Source of the DNA: Anoplolepis gracilipes
Taxonomy: Eukaryota; Arthropoda; Insecta; Hymenoptera; Formicidae
Length of the DNA stretch: 64,000 bases
Assembly: GCF_047496725.1 (NCBI RefSeq)
Contig: NC_132984.1
Span: 4,847,001-4,911,000 of the forward strand
Direction: 5' to 3'
The translations under genes were made by a program, and so were the position numbers. Positions within the stretch are counted from its first letter, which is position 1. Every line of letters starts with the position of its first letter. This document shows, one piece after another, positions 49,311 through 58,318 of the stretch. The notes under the pieces were generated by a model. That model ran no database searches and was not told the DNA's origin. It worked only from the letters and a program-made list of their open reading frames with translations.

Positions 49311-50047
49311 CCAGAAAAAGCATCGAGCAATCTCACACGACCTCATTGCTGTTGAATCGCTCGTATGAATAATATTTTTTTACCGTTGCCTCGAGAGCGA
49401 ACTTTTTCACTTCGTCAGGCCGATCATTATCTTCTCTCTCTATCTCTCTCTCTCGTAATTTTACGGATGGTTTATTTGCGATTAAATTGAGACGGAAGAG
49501 AAAGAGGAGGGAGAGAGGGGGAAGAGAAAACGCGTCGTTTACACTTCCGGTGACGTGATAAGTCGGCCGACCTGTATCGTGCGGCGAACTTTCTTTGAGA
49601 GGTTCGATATTGAAAAGCTCGGGGCGATAAAAATTTAGATAAGAAGTTTGCGAGGCGGGCAGGCAGGCAGAGAGTCTTGGCAAACGACGAGAGCTGTAAC
49701 GAAGTTATTTATACGGAACAGTAAAAGTATATTAGGCGTTAGTATTTTTCTGCATGGCGTGTGCATCGATCGATAGCTTTCTCCTTAGCTTACAGACGTC
49801 GGCTTTAAGAGCGATAAGAAAGAGATGCAAATAACCCGAACTGATATATACGACTCTTCGAGAGTTTTCTTTATATATTTATATTTATTTTTTTTACCCA
49901 AGATGCCAAGTCGGAAGTTAATTGTAACGAAAACAACGTTGCCGTAAGCTGCCAATATAGTGCCGTCGTAAGGATTGCCACTGTTCCATTCGAAGCTCTC
50001 ACCATGAATAAACACCATGACCGGGTATTTTCTTAGATTTCTTTGAC
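30614..50047 (-). CDS. Nlg: Neuroligin-family adhesion protein, 11 exons, 5' end missing
   Basis: Neuroligins are postsynaptic type I membrane proteins whose cholinesterase-like ectodomain binds presynaptic neurexin. Joining the exons at 49898-50047, 47290-47484, 44802-44887, 43708-43904, 42924-43041, 42354-42593, 39017-39174, 35703-35818, 35114-35306, 34479-34949 and 30614-32615 on the minus strand gives one frame of 1307 full codons with matching phase at every junction and GT/AG at every intron. The order is: oxyanion-hole-like segment, degenerate nucleophile elbow, conserved Cys pair, helical core, HGEELPYVLG motif, N-glycosylated stalk, transmembrane helix, long tail. Neuroligin fits better than acetylcholinesterase (Ser replaced by Gly, transmembrane helix present) or gliotactin (motif wording, tail). 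Which insect paralogue it is cannot be decided here. The signal peptide and the N-terminal part of the esterase-like domain are not in the window or were not found. Confidence 0.93.
32616..34478 (-). other. Neuroligin intron j-k
   Basis: AT-rich intron of 1.86 kb. A GC-richer patch at 33780-33990 has an open plus-strand frame that I do not consider coding. Nothing else is seen. Confidence 0.8.
34479..34949 (-). CDS. Nlg: Neuroligin exon j: Ser/Thr stalk, transmembrane helix, start of tail
   Basis: After TCCGGCAG one base completes an Arg codon. The exon then encodes a stalk rich in Ser/Thr (PSSTTSNTDKPSS, probably O-glycosylated), then a hydrophobic helix at about 34769-34840 (MMMVIVFFVAFILINFTAFL followed by YIYY), then the basic stop-transfer KKQRVKGKEK. 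The rest is cytoplasmic: very basic (SLKRRASEKKDDSVKRSKTD), then Asn/Ser-rich, then VREWIQQEIVHR at the end. Total 156 codons. The donor is CAG|GTCAGT. Confidence 0.93.
35114..35306 (-). CDS. Nlg: Neuroligin exon i: last ectodomain helix and stalk start
   Basis: Two bases complete a Ser codon, then the exon reads THYRMAEMQFWNEDLPNLLR, then a Lys/Pro/Arg-rich linker, then QILDFADGIGKYANSTANQK and YETYGA. HYR---M-FWN--LP-L is the conserved neuroligin helix closing the esterase-like domain. NST is a sequon in the stalk. The acceptor is TAATGTAG. The inferred donor is CAG|GTCGGT, a weak donor, but it is the one that keeps the frame into the stalk of the next exon. If another donor is used, a few stalk residues would change. 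Confidence 0.85.
35703..35818 (-). CDS. Nlg: Neuroligin exon h: end of esterase-like domain
   Basis: The exon encodes NPNVAKQHPYLSNGFKEWDQ and YEVEWPEYDSVNQTYFNL, 38 codons with one base on each side. FAYNG-NPN across the junction matches the FAKTGNPN block of the family, and W--Y--EWPEYDS--Q-YFNL matches the next conserved strand pair. NQT and, across the junction, NLS are N-glycosylation sequons. The acceptor is CCCCCAG and the donor is GA|GTAAGT. Confidence 0.93.
35819..39016 (-). other. Neuroligin intron g-h
   Basis: 3.2-kb AT-rich intron. It has A-runs around 36405-36440 (which create a spurious Lys-rich frame on the plus strand) and a GC-richer part at 35880-36600. No exon-like sequence with neuroligin similarity is seen. 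Confidence 0.8.
39017..39174 (-). CDS. Nlg: Neuroligin exon g: HGEELPYVLG segment
   Basis: The exon opens in phase 0 after ATGTTGCAG and encodes QQHQHTVHGEELPYVLGVPL, DGSKYDLRGRYDIREMLFSK and AIMNWWCSFAYN plus two bases of a Gly codon, ending at GG|GTAAGT. VHGEELPYV-G is the segment holding the catalytic His in esterases; the His is retained although the Ser is not. The AIM-WW-SFA stretch is the amphipathic helix that precedes the dimer-forming four-helix bundle. The Gln/His-rich start is unusual compared with the rest of the domain. Confidence 0.94.
39649..39681. repeat. (GA)n microsatellite in intron f-g
   Basis: About 15 GA units; a second one is at 40727-40760. Both lie in the 3.2-kb intron between exons f and g, which also has a C-run at 39303-39316. 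Confidence 0.9.
41120..41800. repeat. Degenerate ~230-245-bp tandem repeat in neuroligin intron
   Basis: TTAATAGATTGAATTGGAAG at 41137 recurs as TTAATAGATTTAATCGAAAG near 41362 and TTAATAAATTTAATTTGAAG near 41608, each followed by a TACCACC block and then by TTTTAGTGACCAAGTTTT-like sequence. Three diverged copies lie in the intron between exons f and g. Nothing coding. Confidence 0.75.
42354..42593 (-). CDS. Nlg: Neuroligin exon f: helical core of the esterase-like domain
   Basis: Exactly 80 codons in phase 0, from ATHELEPELILSKMLEQYGD through NRDMVLEALSDSGTVAPLIM and TANLHSRANPKSYMYVFSHP to MQDYSG. The pattern (acidic helix, then the LSD..VAPLI block, then YMYVFSH) matches neuroligins and AChE-like proteins, where the last element is a core beta-strand. 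The acceptor is TTCTCAG and the donor GGC|GTAAGT is strong. The open frame continues into the intron for about 56 codons, but the strong GTAAGT and phase agreement with the next exon fix the end. Confidence 0.94.
42924..43041 (-). CDS. Nlg: Neuroligin exon e: acidic-residue loop of the esterase fold
   Basis: One base completes the split Arg codon, then the exon encodes FDLLYGVTESEKFHILPPVA and LLHGMLDGQRDEILRDHAK in 39 codons. FDLLYGVTE-E is the conserved segment that in cholinesterases carries the acidic member of the catalytic triad; in neuroligins it is structural. The acceptor is TTTTTAG and the donor AAG|GTAAAT, leaving phase 0. The following intron is only 330 bp. Confidence 0.94.
43208..43675. 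mobile_element. AGACAGC-family miniature element in intron d-e
   Basis: Left end AGATAGCACCCAATATTTATGA, right end TGTGTGCTGTCTGA, with AT-rich interior of ATAAATATTT-type blocks. It fills most of the 666-bp intron and its right end is 31 bp from the 5' splice site of exon d. Confidence 0.65.
43708..43904 (-). CDS. Nlg: Neuroligin exon d: Cys-loop segment
   Basis: The exon starts in phase 0 after TTTTTCAG and reads VAHDLNCPTTSDSELAICLR followed by NQDVDRLLHVKIHKPKYVPA and YAPLIDRAVIPDKPLNLMEN, ending two bases into an Arg codon. The Cys pair in LNC...AICLR corresponds to the short conserved disulphide loop of cholinesterase-like proteins, and YVPAYAPLIDRAVIPDKP is the conserved PVVDG-type segment. 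The donor is CAG|GTATGA. A miniature element ends 31 bp inside the downstream intron. Confidence 0.95.
44802..44887 (-). CDS. Nlg: Neuroligin exon c: short core exon
   Basis: This 86-base exon (2 bases plus 28 codons) encodes LFKRAILMSGSAMSADAIGK followed by APLQITKQ. LF-RAI-MSGSA is the conserved strand and loop immediately after the nucleophile elbow in the esterase fold. The acceptor is a CAG preceded by GTTGACG and the donor is CAG|GTAAAG, leaving phase 0. A copy of the AGACAGC-type miniature element starts only 46 bp upstream of this acceptor, so the branch point region may lie inside or against the element. Confidence 0.93.
44933..45280. mobile_element. AGACAGC-family miniature element in intron b-c
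   Basis: Left end CCAGACAGCGTACGATATTT, right end TATAATGTCTGGG, about 350 bp, with internal TCCATCTAAGATTATAAAAG. Best-preserved left terminus of the family. It begins 46 bp upstream of the acceptor of exon c. Confidence 0.7.
45281..47289 (-). other. Left part of neuroligin intron b-c
   Basis: Holds a GC-rich island at 45650-46030 with an open minus frame of 96 codons (MRRNISEFDKGLGITEGLHV), not neuroligin-like and without flanking splice sites that fit the phase, and a second island at 46820-47160. The rest is AT-rich. Confidence 0.6.
47290..47484 (-). CDS. Nlg: Neuroligin exon b: degenerate nucleophile elbow
   Basis: The exon begins after a TTGCAG acceptor and completes the Gly codon from the previous exon, then reads FLRPGIRDDTASNFGLLDQI, ALLWLRENIAEFGGDFNRVT and LIGHGTGAIFANLLLISPVA. 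In active cholinesterases the elbow is G-E-S-A-G; here it is G-H-G-T-G, with Gly at the serine position, as expected of non-catalytic insect neuroligins. NFGLLDQIAALLWLRENIAEFGGD is a family-wide conserved block. It ends one base into a codon before GTAAAG. The frame runs open into the intron, but that extension (Lys/Phe-rich) is intron. Confidence 0.95.
47658..48135. mobile_element. AGACAGC-family miniature element in intron a-b
   Basis: Left end CCCAGACAGCAATATTTACA; the right end (ATATGCCGTATGA) is weak. Internal blocks appear in the opposite orientation to the copy at 44933. It starts 174 bp upstream of exon b. Confidence 0.55.
49244..49308. repeat. Interrupted (TA)n microsatellite in intron a-b
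   Basis: Two TA runs separated by TTTC after a long T tract. Next to it are GA/CT-rich stretches at 49160-49190 and 49430-49520 and a C/T-rich GC island (48480-49100), all inside the 2.4-kb intron between exons a and b. Confidence 0.9.
49898..50047 (-). CDS. Nlg: Neuroligin exon a: oxyanion-region segment of esterase-like domain
   Basis: This is the first visible coding exon. It opens after an AG acceptor at 50048-50049 with two bases finishing a split codon, then reads RNLRKYPVMVFIHGESFEWN and on through NPYDG and NFRLGILG, and ends one base into a Gly codon before a GTAAAA donor. HGESFEW...NPYDG is a characteristic neuroligin signature in the part of the fold that forms the oxyanion hole in active cholinesterases, and NFRLGILG is the conserved strand that follows. 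The phase (2 bases in, 1 base out) matches the next exon. The upstream AT-rich sequence carries a partial duplicate of the acceptor flank (see findings). Confidence 0.95.
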
Positions 50048-50174
50048 CTGAAACAAGAAAGGTAAATTAAATACTTTATACAGCGTAAAATATGTCATGA
50101 TAATATCTTATTGTTAGAGTATAAATATATTTATTTATTAATATTTTCATACAATATATTATATAACAATAATA

Positions 50175-50217
<43 letters not shown>

Positions 50218-50560
50218 AAAATTATTAATAATTTAATAAATATATTATCCTTAACGTCTGTATTTTCTTAATTAAATTATTACAGCCTTTTATATTCAAA
50301 ATTCCCTCACAAGAAGAAAGGTAAATTAAATATTTTATATAGCATAAAATATGCCATGATAATATTGTATATTAAAGTTTATACATATTTACTTTAATTA
50401 ATATTTTCATATAATATATAGTGTAAAATACTAATAATAATATTATAATAAATACATATGTTTAAAAAAATATTAAAGTTAATAAGTACATTATTATTAA
50501 GGTTTCTAATTTTTTTTTTTTTCAAAAATTATTGTAACCTCCTTTCTTCGAGATTCTCTT
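50040..50560. repeat. Direct duplication beside the exon a acceptor
   Basis: ACAAGAAAGGTAAATTAAAT at about 50053 recurs as ACAAGAAGAAAGGTAAATTA near 50308, and both copies continue with TTTATA-AGC-TAAAATATG-CATGATAATAT and a TTAATATTTTCATA block. The two ~250-bp copies lie in the intron upstream of exon a; a TA array (about 50180-50212) interrupts the first. Confidence 0.7.
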
Positions 50561-51185
50561 GCAACAATTGAAAAACACGAGTAAGGATAAAGTTTCTATC
50601 GAGAAACATTATTCTTCGGCCGTCGTCAATATCTCTTACCTTCTGCAGACATGGTAATTTTATAATTGTATTTAAGAAGCTTTTCGCACTCGCGAGGTCC
50701 TCTGGAGGAGCGTCCTCCTCGAGGACCTCTGATTTACATCAGACGAAAAATTATCGCCAGAGTTTGTTCGCGAGAATGGAAGAATGGGATTAGTCCTCGA
50801 AATTTATATCGTCCCTTCCTTCCCCCCTCTTCCCTCCCCCCCCCCGCCCCTCTTACGAACTGTTCACACACAGTGAGTTTTCGATATTACGGCAACTATA
50901 AATTCTTCTTCACCCTTCTCCTTCCTAGTAGTTTCCTTTTAGCGATCCGCAAATTAGACTAGAACGACGGCCTCCTCTGAGAGAGACTTATCGAAAAATC
51001 CGTTCCGCCAAACTTTTTGCTGACACTTGAATATCGAACTTGTCACCGATTGCGAATAAATCATTTCACCGCCAAATGTTGTAATAAAGTATCGATAAAT
51101 CAAACGCGTTCGCATTGTAATTGATACGTGTATTTATGCAAGTTTTATTAATTGTTTGATAAAATTTTGTCTTTTCATAAGAAAA

Positions 51186-52080
51186 ATTAATATTCAAATT
51201 AATACTTATTTAAAACAAAATAAAAATATCATAAAACCAGGTTTAGTTTTGCTAAATTTGTATTCAGTTTTTGCAATAAATATATTTGAGAAGGAGAGAG
51301 AATTTTATTTAAAAAAAGAATTAATATTTAAATTTATACTTAAGTTAATTCTTAATTTAATGCTCAAATTAATATTTATTTAAAATAAAATAAATGAAGG
51401 TAGATTTATTTTTGCTAAAATTGTTTCCAATTTCTGTTCAAAACAGATATATATTTGAGAAAACATTTCGTAAAAAATTAATATTTAAAATAATACTTAA
51501 ATTAATATTCAAACTAATACTTATTTAAAACAAAATAAAAATATCATAAAACCAGTTTTGCTAAATTTGTATTCAGTTTTTGCAACAAATATATTTGAGA
51601 AGGAGAGAGAATTTTATTTAAAAAAAGAATTAATATTTAAATTTATATTTAAATTAATTGTTAATTTAATGCTCAAATTAATATTTATTTAAAATAAAAT
51701 AAATGAAGGTAGATTTATTTTTGCTAAAATTGTTTCCAATTTCTGTTCAAAACAGATATATATTTGAGAAAACATTTCGTAAAAAAGTAATATTTAAAAT
51801 AATACTTAAATTAATATTTAAACTAATACTTATTTAAAACAAAATAAAAATATCATAAAACCAGTTTTGCTAAATTTGTATTCAGTTTTTGCAACAAATA
51901 TATTTGAGAAGAGAGAATTTTATTTAAAAAAAGGAATTAATATTTAAATTTATACTCAAATTAATTCTTAATTTAATGCTTAAATTAATATTTATTTTAA
52001 ATAAAATAAATCAAGGTAGATTTACTTTTGCTAAAATTGTTTTCAGTTTTCGCAACAAATATATTTGAGAAGTAGAGAGA
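51186..52080. repeat. ~310-bp tandem array with two-part monomers
   Basis: ATAAAACCAG recurs at 51231, 51546 and 51855 (spacing 315 and 309) within almost identical AT-rich sequence. Each unit is itself made of two related halves: one with TTTGCTAAATTTGTATTCAG and one with TTGCTAAAATTGTTTCCAAT, both followed by ATATTTGAGAA. The third copy is partial. No ORF of interest. Confidence 0.85.
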
Positions 52081-52260
52081 GAAGAGTCCGTTCTTCTGCT
52101 TCTGAATGAAATAAAACAATATGAAGGAGAGATACAAATATCATTTGTGTTAGCGTTGGCAAGCGACATCGGGAATGAAACGACAGAGATTTCATCCCTT
52201 GGCTACTCCGAGAGGCGGCGATCTAAAAACTCATTTAGCCGCGAAGCTTATCCCCGAGAT

Positions 52261-52467
52261 TTAATTAACGGTTTCAATTATCACAGGCGGCCGTTCGTCG
52301 CGAACTAACGTATCTCCTATTTCCTCCAAAGGTTGGTAGAGGATGGTTGCCGTGCACTCGATACATCCCGATAAATCAAGACACTCGATCGTGACATTCT
52401 CTCTACCGAATTTTCTTGCTCCCCTCCTGACAACGACAACCCGGCCCATATTTCTCACCCAACGCAA
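52261..52467 (-). CDS. Candidate coding fragment, unrecognised
   Basis: A 68-codon open frame in a GC-richer patch reads RKFGRENVTIECLDLSGCIE, CTATILYQPLEEIGDTLVRD and ERPPVIIETVN. Codon choice is balanced and composition unlike the flanks. It does not resemble the missing neuroligin N-terminus. It could be an exon of another gene or a fragment of a mobile element. Confidence 0.15.
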   Translation of the reverse strand: MRWVRNMGRVVVVRRGARKFGRENVTIECLDLSGCIECTATILYQPLEEIGDTLVRDERPPVIIETVN

Positions 52468-52830
52468 GAGAGTATCGATTCATCAATATACTTAGGAATT
52501 TCTCTATATTTTCCTCTAAAAGCTTCTAAATTTATACACCTGGTTTATTTAATGATCATTTATAATAAATGTAGCAGAGGATAAAATTTCTTATTAAATT
52601 AATTACAAATTATGAATTTCCCTTCTTTGATTTACCAAATAATTTAATTTATTAAGTTTTATTAATTAAATGTAGTTTTAAAAGTTGACAAATGTGTATC
52701 TATAAAATAAAAGAGAAGAAAAATATTTTATAAAAAATAATAGATAAAAATTTTTTATAAAGCAATGAATATTTAATTCTTTAAAAAAATTACTAATTTT
52801 ACTGGAAGATACGTATGATTTCTTTTTATT

Positions 52831-53178
52831 CTAGACATCACTTAATATTATAAAATATATATAAAATATTTTTATTTCATGTTATTTGAATATTTTTACA
52901 AATATTTATCATAATATTTATAAATATTTTTGTAGCGTTTATTAAACAAATCGTAAAAATCTATTATAAATATTTGAGAAATATTTACATAAAGATTACT
53001 AGAAATATTTATTTTTTATTTATCATAAATACTTAATTTATATGTTAATAATATGTCAAATGCAATCTCTATAATTTCTTTATAAAATAAATATAAAATA
53101 TTTATATAAATTTAAAAAAACAAATAAATAGTAAAAATACTTATAAATATATTTATTATAAATATCGTCTAGGATGTC
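52831..53178. mobile_element. AGACAGC-family miniature element
   Basis: Left end CTAGACATCACTTAATATTA, right end TATCGTCTAGGATG. The interior shares TTTATTTATCATAAAT and AATAAATAGTAAAAATACTT with the copies at 57719 and 53821. It lies upstream of the first visible neuroligin exon. Confidence 0.6.
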
Positions 53179-53820
53179 ACATGAAATTATTATATTATAT
53201 TGACACCTTTACATTTTTCTTAGCTGACGTGCCTTCCTTTTCGCGAAGAACTTTAATATCAAAGTCCATGTTATGTTTACGGAACGCAAACCGATATTGT
53301 AACGAGGGGGTCAAATGTTCTGTCTCATTTCGCCTTCACGAGGATTGCGATTGCGGTTGCCACGCAATCGCGTTCGCGTTTGTGTGTCTGTCCGTTGGGC
53401 TCGATACATCACAGCCAGGGCGATCTCGAGCCGGAACAAGCGTCCGGACAGGACGCAAGAGAAAGCGACGGGGACACGCGATCGCCGCGAAATTTACATG
53501 AAAATTGAAAGGCGGATCGATCGATGCGATTCTGCATAAAATTGATGTATCGCGAATCATGCGAGGAGAGATATTTTCATCCCGCGTCACGTGAGGGTGC
53601 GCGACCCGCGCGCGTGCAACGGCAATGCCGTCGCCGCCGGCTCATAAATCACCTCGCGTGAATCTATATCCTAATAAAAAAAAGTAAAATCATCCCCCTC
53701 CGTCCGAGCGGCGGCGTATTTTCGCTGTGTAAAAAAAGACACGCTCGTAACTTGCTCGAAACGTTTAAGGCCGCCGATGCATTCTCGTTCGTCCAATGTG
53801 TATGTAAGGGGGTAACTTCG

Positions 53821-54081
53821 TAGACAGCGCACGATATTTATGACATATATTCATAAATATTTTTACTATTTTTTTTTTTTTTTAATATTATATAAAGGTT
53901 TTATATATGTTATGTACACGTTAAGAAAAAAATTAAAAATTGTATTCAATATATTATTAAAATTGTTATTATAATATCTTTATGATCTGTTTAATCTGAG
54001 GTTACAAAAATATTTGTAAAATATGCAAATAATTATTACAAATATTTGGTATACATTTTATAAATATTGTATGCTGTCTGG
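53821..54081. mobile_element. AGACAGC-family miniature element, short copy
   Basis: Left end TAGACAGCGCACGATATTTA, right end TTGTATGCTGTCTGG, about 260 bp, so both termini are near-intact inverted copies. Internal GTTTAATCTGAGGTTACAAA corresponds to the block in other members. Confidence 0.75.
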
Positions 54082-54365
54082 AAAATGATTAATGTGAATA
54101 GTGACAAAATGATAAATACACATACAATGTAAACGAAATACACATAATTAAAAACATATATTACAAATTCTATTTGTGAGACTATATATTATAATATATA
54201 TTATAAATGTTATTTGTGGAAATAATGCACATCGGTTTAAATGATTAAAGAACGGAAGAATCAAATAGCGCGTTAAGCTTGGTTGCAATAATATTCGTGT
54301 CAATGAGCTAATTAAAATCCTTCGTGAAACTCGTGCTGTTCAAATCCAGATTAATACCGGGAGAG

Positions 54366-54368
<3 letters not shown>

Positions 54369-54430
<62 letters not shown>
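54369..54430. repeat. (TC)n microsatellite
   Basis: About 28 uninterrupted CT units followed by an imperfect end. The longest homopurine-homopyrimidine mirror tract in the window. Confidence 0.95.
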
Positions 54431-57400
54431 GATCGGTAGGAACGAATCAATTCTCGATGTACAAACGCTCTTGTCTACCCGCGCGCTGCATAATCAGTTT
54501 TATCGACGTGTCGCTTCTGGCCGGGACTGGAAATAAATATTTACGAGGCGTCGCGGAAACCGCCGGTCTCGTAACTCACGGACAGCCGGCCTCCTTCCGG
54601 TCGGTTCTCGCATGCTCGCATGTAAATAATGGATTTACAGCCCTTTTACGGCGTCTCCATATGCCCGGAGAAACCGGTTGACGCGCGAGCGTCGCATCGA
54701 TAATGGCGCTGTAAATCAACGAAAATCTCCCTAAAGATCGACCGATGGCTTCCTTTCCCTCCCCCTGCTCCTCTTTACCCGGTTGTAACCGGGTTGGAAA
54801 CAGCTTCTTTCGCGAAAGGAGAAAAGGGGATGAGGCAGAGAGAGTGGGAGGGTGAGCCACCACCCTCGTGTACCGAGGGTGGAAAACACGCCAGCCTTCG
54901 CCATCTTGTGAAGCTCACAGGAAACTCACCGACATCGTCGCTTGCCACAACCCTGTGCAGATGTCGGCACAAATATTATTTTGCTCGGGGGTGGAAATTG
55001 TATACACGCACATACCTACATGTATAAAGCGCGTGGCCTCGCGAATCGATACGCACGATCCCGCGAAAATCTGCCATCTATAAGTAGGTATTTTCAGTCA
55101 ATTTTCGTTTTATTAAACTTTATTCAATATTTAATCTATTTAATATCAAAATCCTTAGTAGATTAAATATTAAATATTTAATTTATTTAAAATATTAAAA
55201 TCTTTAATTATTATAAACAGATTAAATATTAAATAATTTGTTTTAAATTAAATAGATTTTTTTAAATATAATAATTGTAATCCTCTGTCTAAATTTATTT
55301 AATATTATTTCTTTATTCTGCAGGAAACTTAATTTACAGTTTTAATAATTATTTTTAATAATCAATTTAAAAAAACAGACTTAAATATTTTAATAATTGA
55401 ATTGGAAAATTTTAATACATCTTTTTAATAATTGAAAAAAATTTAAATATACTTATTAAATTATCGTTTATGTCAAGTAAGCGCAAAAAAAGAGTCGATA
55501 AAAAATATTTAAAAAAATATTTAAAAAAATAATTAAAAATGCAAGAAAATTAATCTCAATTTAAAATAAAGTGGGCTTTGATGGGCTTTGAAGGGCGATA
55601 CTCAGGAAACTCTCGTGTCGGCGATAAAAACAGCAAGGGTTTCACATTCACGCGAGTTATTTTTCCATCCGGCTTTTCGGCGGATGTTCATCGCAGCCCC
55701 ATTTTCGAGGTCGGGATAAGCGATATACCCGTTCGTGGCTCAAGGAAAGTGCGGAATCGTGTCGGGAATTTTTTGCGAAGCGGCCGTTTCGCAAAATCGC
55801 GCGATGCCTGCCGGTTGAACGGCGGAAATTGGAGGAATGACGGAACATGTACCAACCGCGAACATCCTCTTTCGCTTTTATCCCCGAGGCAAACCGCCCC
55901 CTCCCCCTCCACCTCTCCCCCCTGCCTCACCCACCCTCCCGAGGAGCGCTTCCTGGCTATCGCCTTGTTGCGCTTGATTTCGATGCACCTCAATCCGTTG
56001 CTCGTGCGATTACGGTATTGTATTATTTAGAGAGAACGGAAATGGCAACAACGTGAGTGCAATTACCAGAAATATGAATCAACGGGATATTGTAAATTTC
56101 ACGAAGAATTAAAATATTGTAGTTACACATAATGTGTATCTGTTAAAGTACTGTAATTTTCTCGATTTATTAAAAATAATTTTTCAAATATTTAAATCTT
56201 TCAATTCGATTGTTGAGAATAATTATTAAAATATTTAAATCTTTTCAATTCACTGGGAATTCAATTATTAAAATGTTTGAATTTTCCAATTCGAGTATTA
56301 AAAAGTTACAGAAAATATTTAAATCTTTTCAATTATTAAAAATAATTATGAAAATATTTAATTCTTTTCAATTTATTAAAGGTAATTATTAAAACACACA
56401 TATATGTAATTTCTCTTATTTATTACGCTTGGAATTTTCAGACGCAATTAAAATTCGAGTGTATATACTGTCTGTTCTAAGAGCGATTGAAATGTCAAAT
56501 CCTGCAATTAGTGAGTTTGCGCTTTTTCTGGATTTTCAAGGAGATCACGGTGATCAAATGTGAAATCCGAATGTTCAATACGGATAACGCTATGTTGCAG
56601 ATACACGGCTTGGCAAAGCCATTATCGTATACGATGTTATTCAATCCGTAGCACACATAGTGTCCGGATGTACACGCGAGACATCTGGAACAGATGATCC
56701 TCTCACGTGTGTGCTATTCCCCTACATAAAAGCGTGCGTTTATCGACCCCCGTAATGTAATGCATTTGACTTGAAAATTTCTGCGTCCTTCCCTCCCCTT
56801 AATCGCCCCTGTAACATCTCGTAGATTACGTCCTCTGTCGTAAAAATGCTTCCTCTTCGTTTGCAGAAAGGTTGTCCTAGCGATATATAATATATTCATT
56901 CTATTGAAATGACATTTTCTAAAAGAATCGAAACGTCAATTTTAATCACGCTGAATTACAGATGAAAAGATCAATATTACTCATTCAATATTTAAATACG
57001 TTTTGCAATTTCTCTCGTATCGGGCATTTATAATTTTCACATCGACTTTCCGGTGGGGATGTCCGCTATTTTTCACACTACACGACTCGTTTTCAAAGGC
57101 TTTGGAGATCCCTTATTATTAGCTTTATATGCGCAGTCGTAATTTGGAATTTGTCGCGTCGCGATTCCGAGATGTGTATTCTGCTCTTGGCAGCCTCGGG
57201 ACGAAATTTCTCTATCTGCATTCGCGATATAACAACACGCGGACATATCGCGGCGAATAATGGAGCTGATGAGAGACCAGGCGGGAGGAATATTCATGCG
57301 AGGCTGTTCAGTGCCTGAAAAATTCCGAAGAGAAGGAAGGATATATATCCGTTGTATTTCTCCTGCCTCTATTTATTCCATTGCCGATTCTTTCCATCTC

Positions 57401-57718
57401 CTTTTTACCGAGTTCTGAGATTGCGAGAGCGGAGAATAATTCAGCCGTCTATATTTCAACGGGGCGAATATTCTCCGCTGTCCGCCAGACGCGCAAATTC
57501 TGAAGCTGCATACAAGAAATAAACATCTCTGGAGACGTCCGTATATGCTCTGCTTTTTAGCACGCATACAATTATCTCGCAAACTTAGCACTGTAATTCC
57601 CGAAACACGTGACAGAGATTCCCCGGAGTACCTACATTTCAGGAATAAATTAAGCACATGGCTCGAGTAACTGAACCATATAAGATTCGTTTCCAACAGT
57701 CTCGCCGATCCAATTACT

Positions 57719-58113
57719 CAGACGCACTCACACAATATTTATGAAATATGTTCAAAATATTTTTCAGAATTATTTGATCATTTTAATTACATAAATAATT
57801 ATGAAATAATTATGTAAATATTTTTGTACTCCCAAAATGGATAAATCAGAGATTTCAGCAAATATTTGAGAAATATATTTACAAAATATTACTATAATAA
57901 TATTTATTATATTTATTTAAAATTATATAAAATACTATTATATAAAATTTAATTTATATTTTAATAATATCCTGAATACGATTTTTATATGATTTTTTTT
58001 TCTCTTAATGCATATAAAATGTATGTATAAAATATTGTAATATGTAATATTAAAAGAAATAAATAAATAGTAAAAATACTGATACATATTTATAAATGTC
58101 ATGTGTTGTCTGG
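57719..58113. mobile_element. AGACAGC-family miniature element
   Basis: Left end CAGACGCACTCACACAATAT, right end CATGTGTTGTCTGGG; interior AT-rich with AATAAATAGTAAAAATACT near the right end as in other copies. It sits just left of the candidate small ORF at 58319. Confidence 0.6.
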
Positions 58114-58318
58114 GTAATAAGGTTTTTAAAAAATTTGCAATAGAAAATGATTAGTGTAAGAATTTCTCAGGTACGTACTTGAGATTAAAAATTGAAAAAA
58201 AAACTTAATTAAATCAAAGTTTAATAAATATGCATATAAGACGCTAATCCTCGTTAACTCTTTGCTGTTTTTTCGTTTTTTTTTTTTTTTTTTTTTGAAG
58301 AATGACACAAAAGTTGTG

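Larger units (their letters stand above)
50561..57718. other. Upstream of first visible exon: no further neuroligin exon found
   Basis: GC-rich islands at 50570-51060, 52090-52500, 53200-53830, 54440-55080 and 55570-56060 have open frames on both strands up to 150 codons (55578-56030) with no neuroligin similarity. Probably the large 5' intron of neuroligin. Between them is AT-rich repeat DNA. Confidence 0.5.

Noticed and set aside
30614..50047. Acetylcholinesterase or carboxylesterase identity for the main gene
   Set aside because: The nucleophile elbow reads G-H-G-T-G (no Ser), and a transmembrane helix plus a long tail follow the esterase-like domain, which fits neuroligin.
55578..56030. 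Plus-strand 150-codon frame MMGFEGRYSG...
   Set aside because: Lies in a GC-rich island where both strands are open, with Pro/Ser-rich low-complexity ends and no domain. I treat it as chance.
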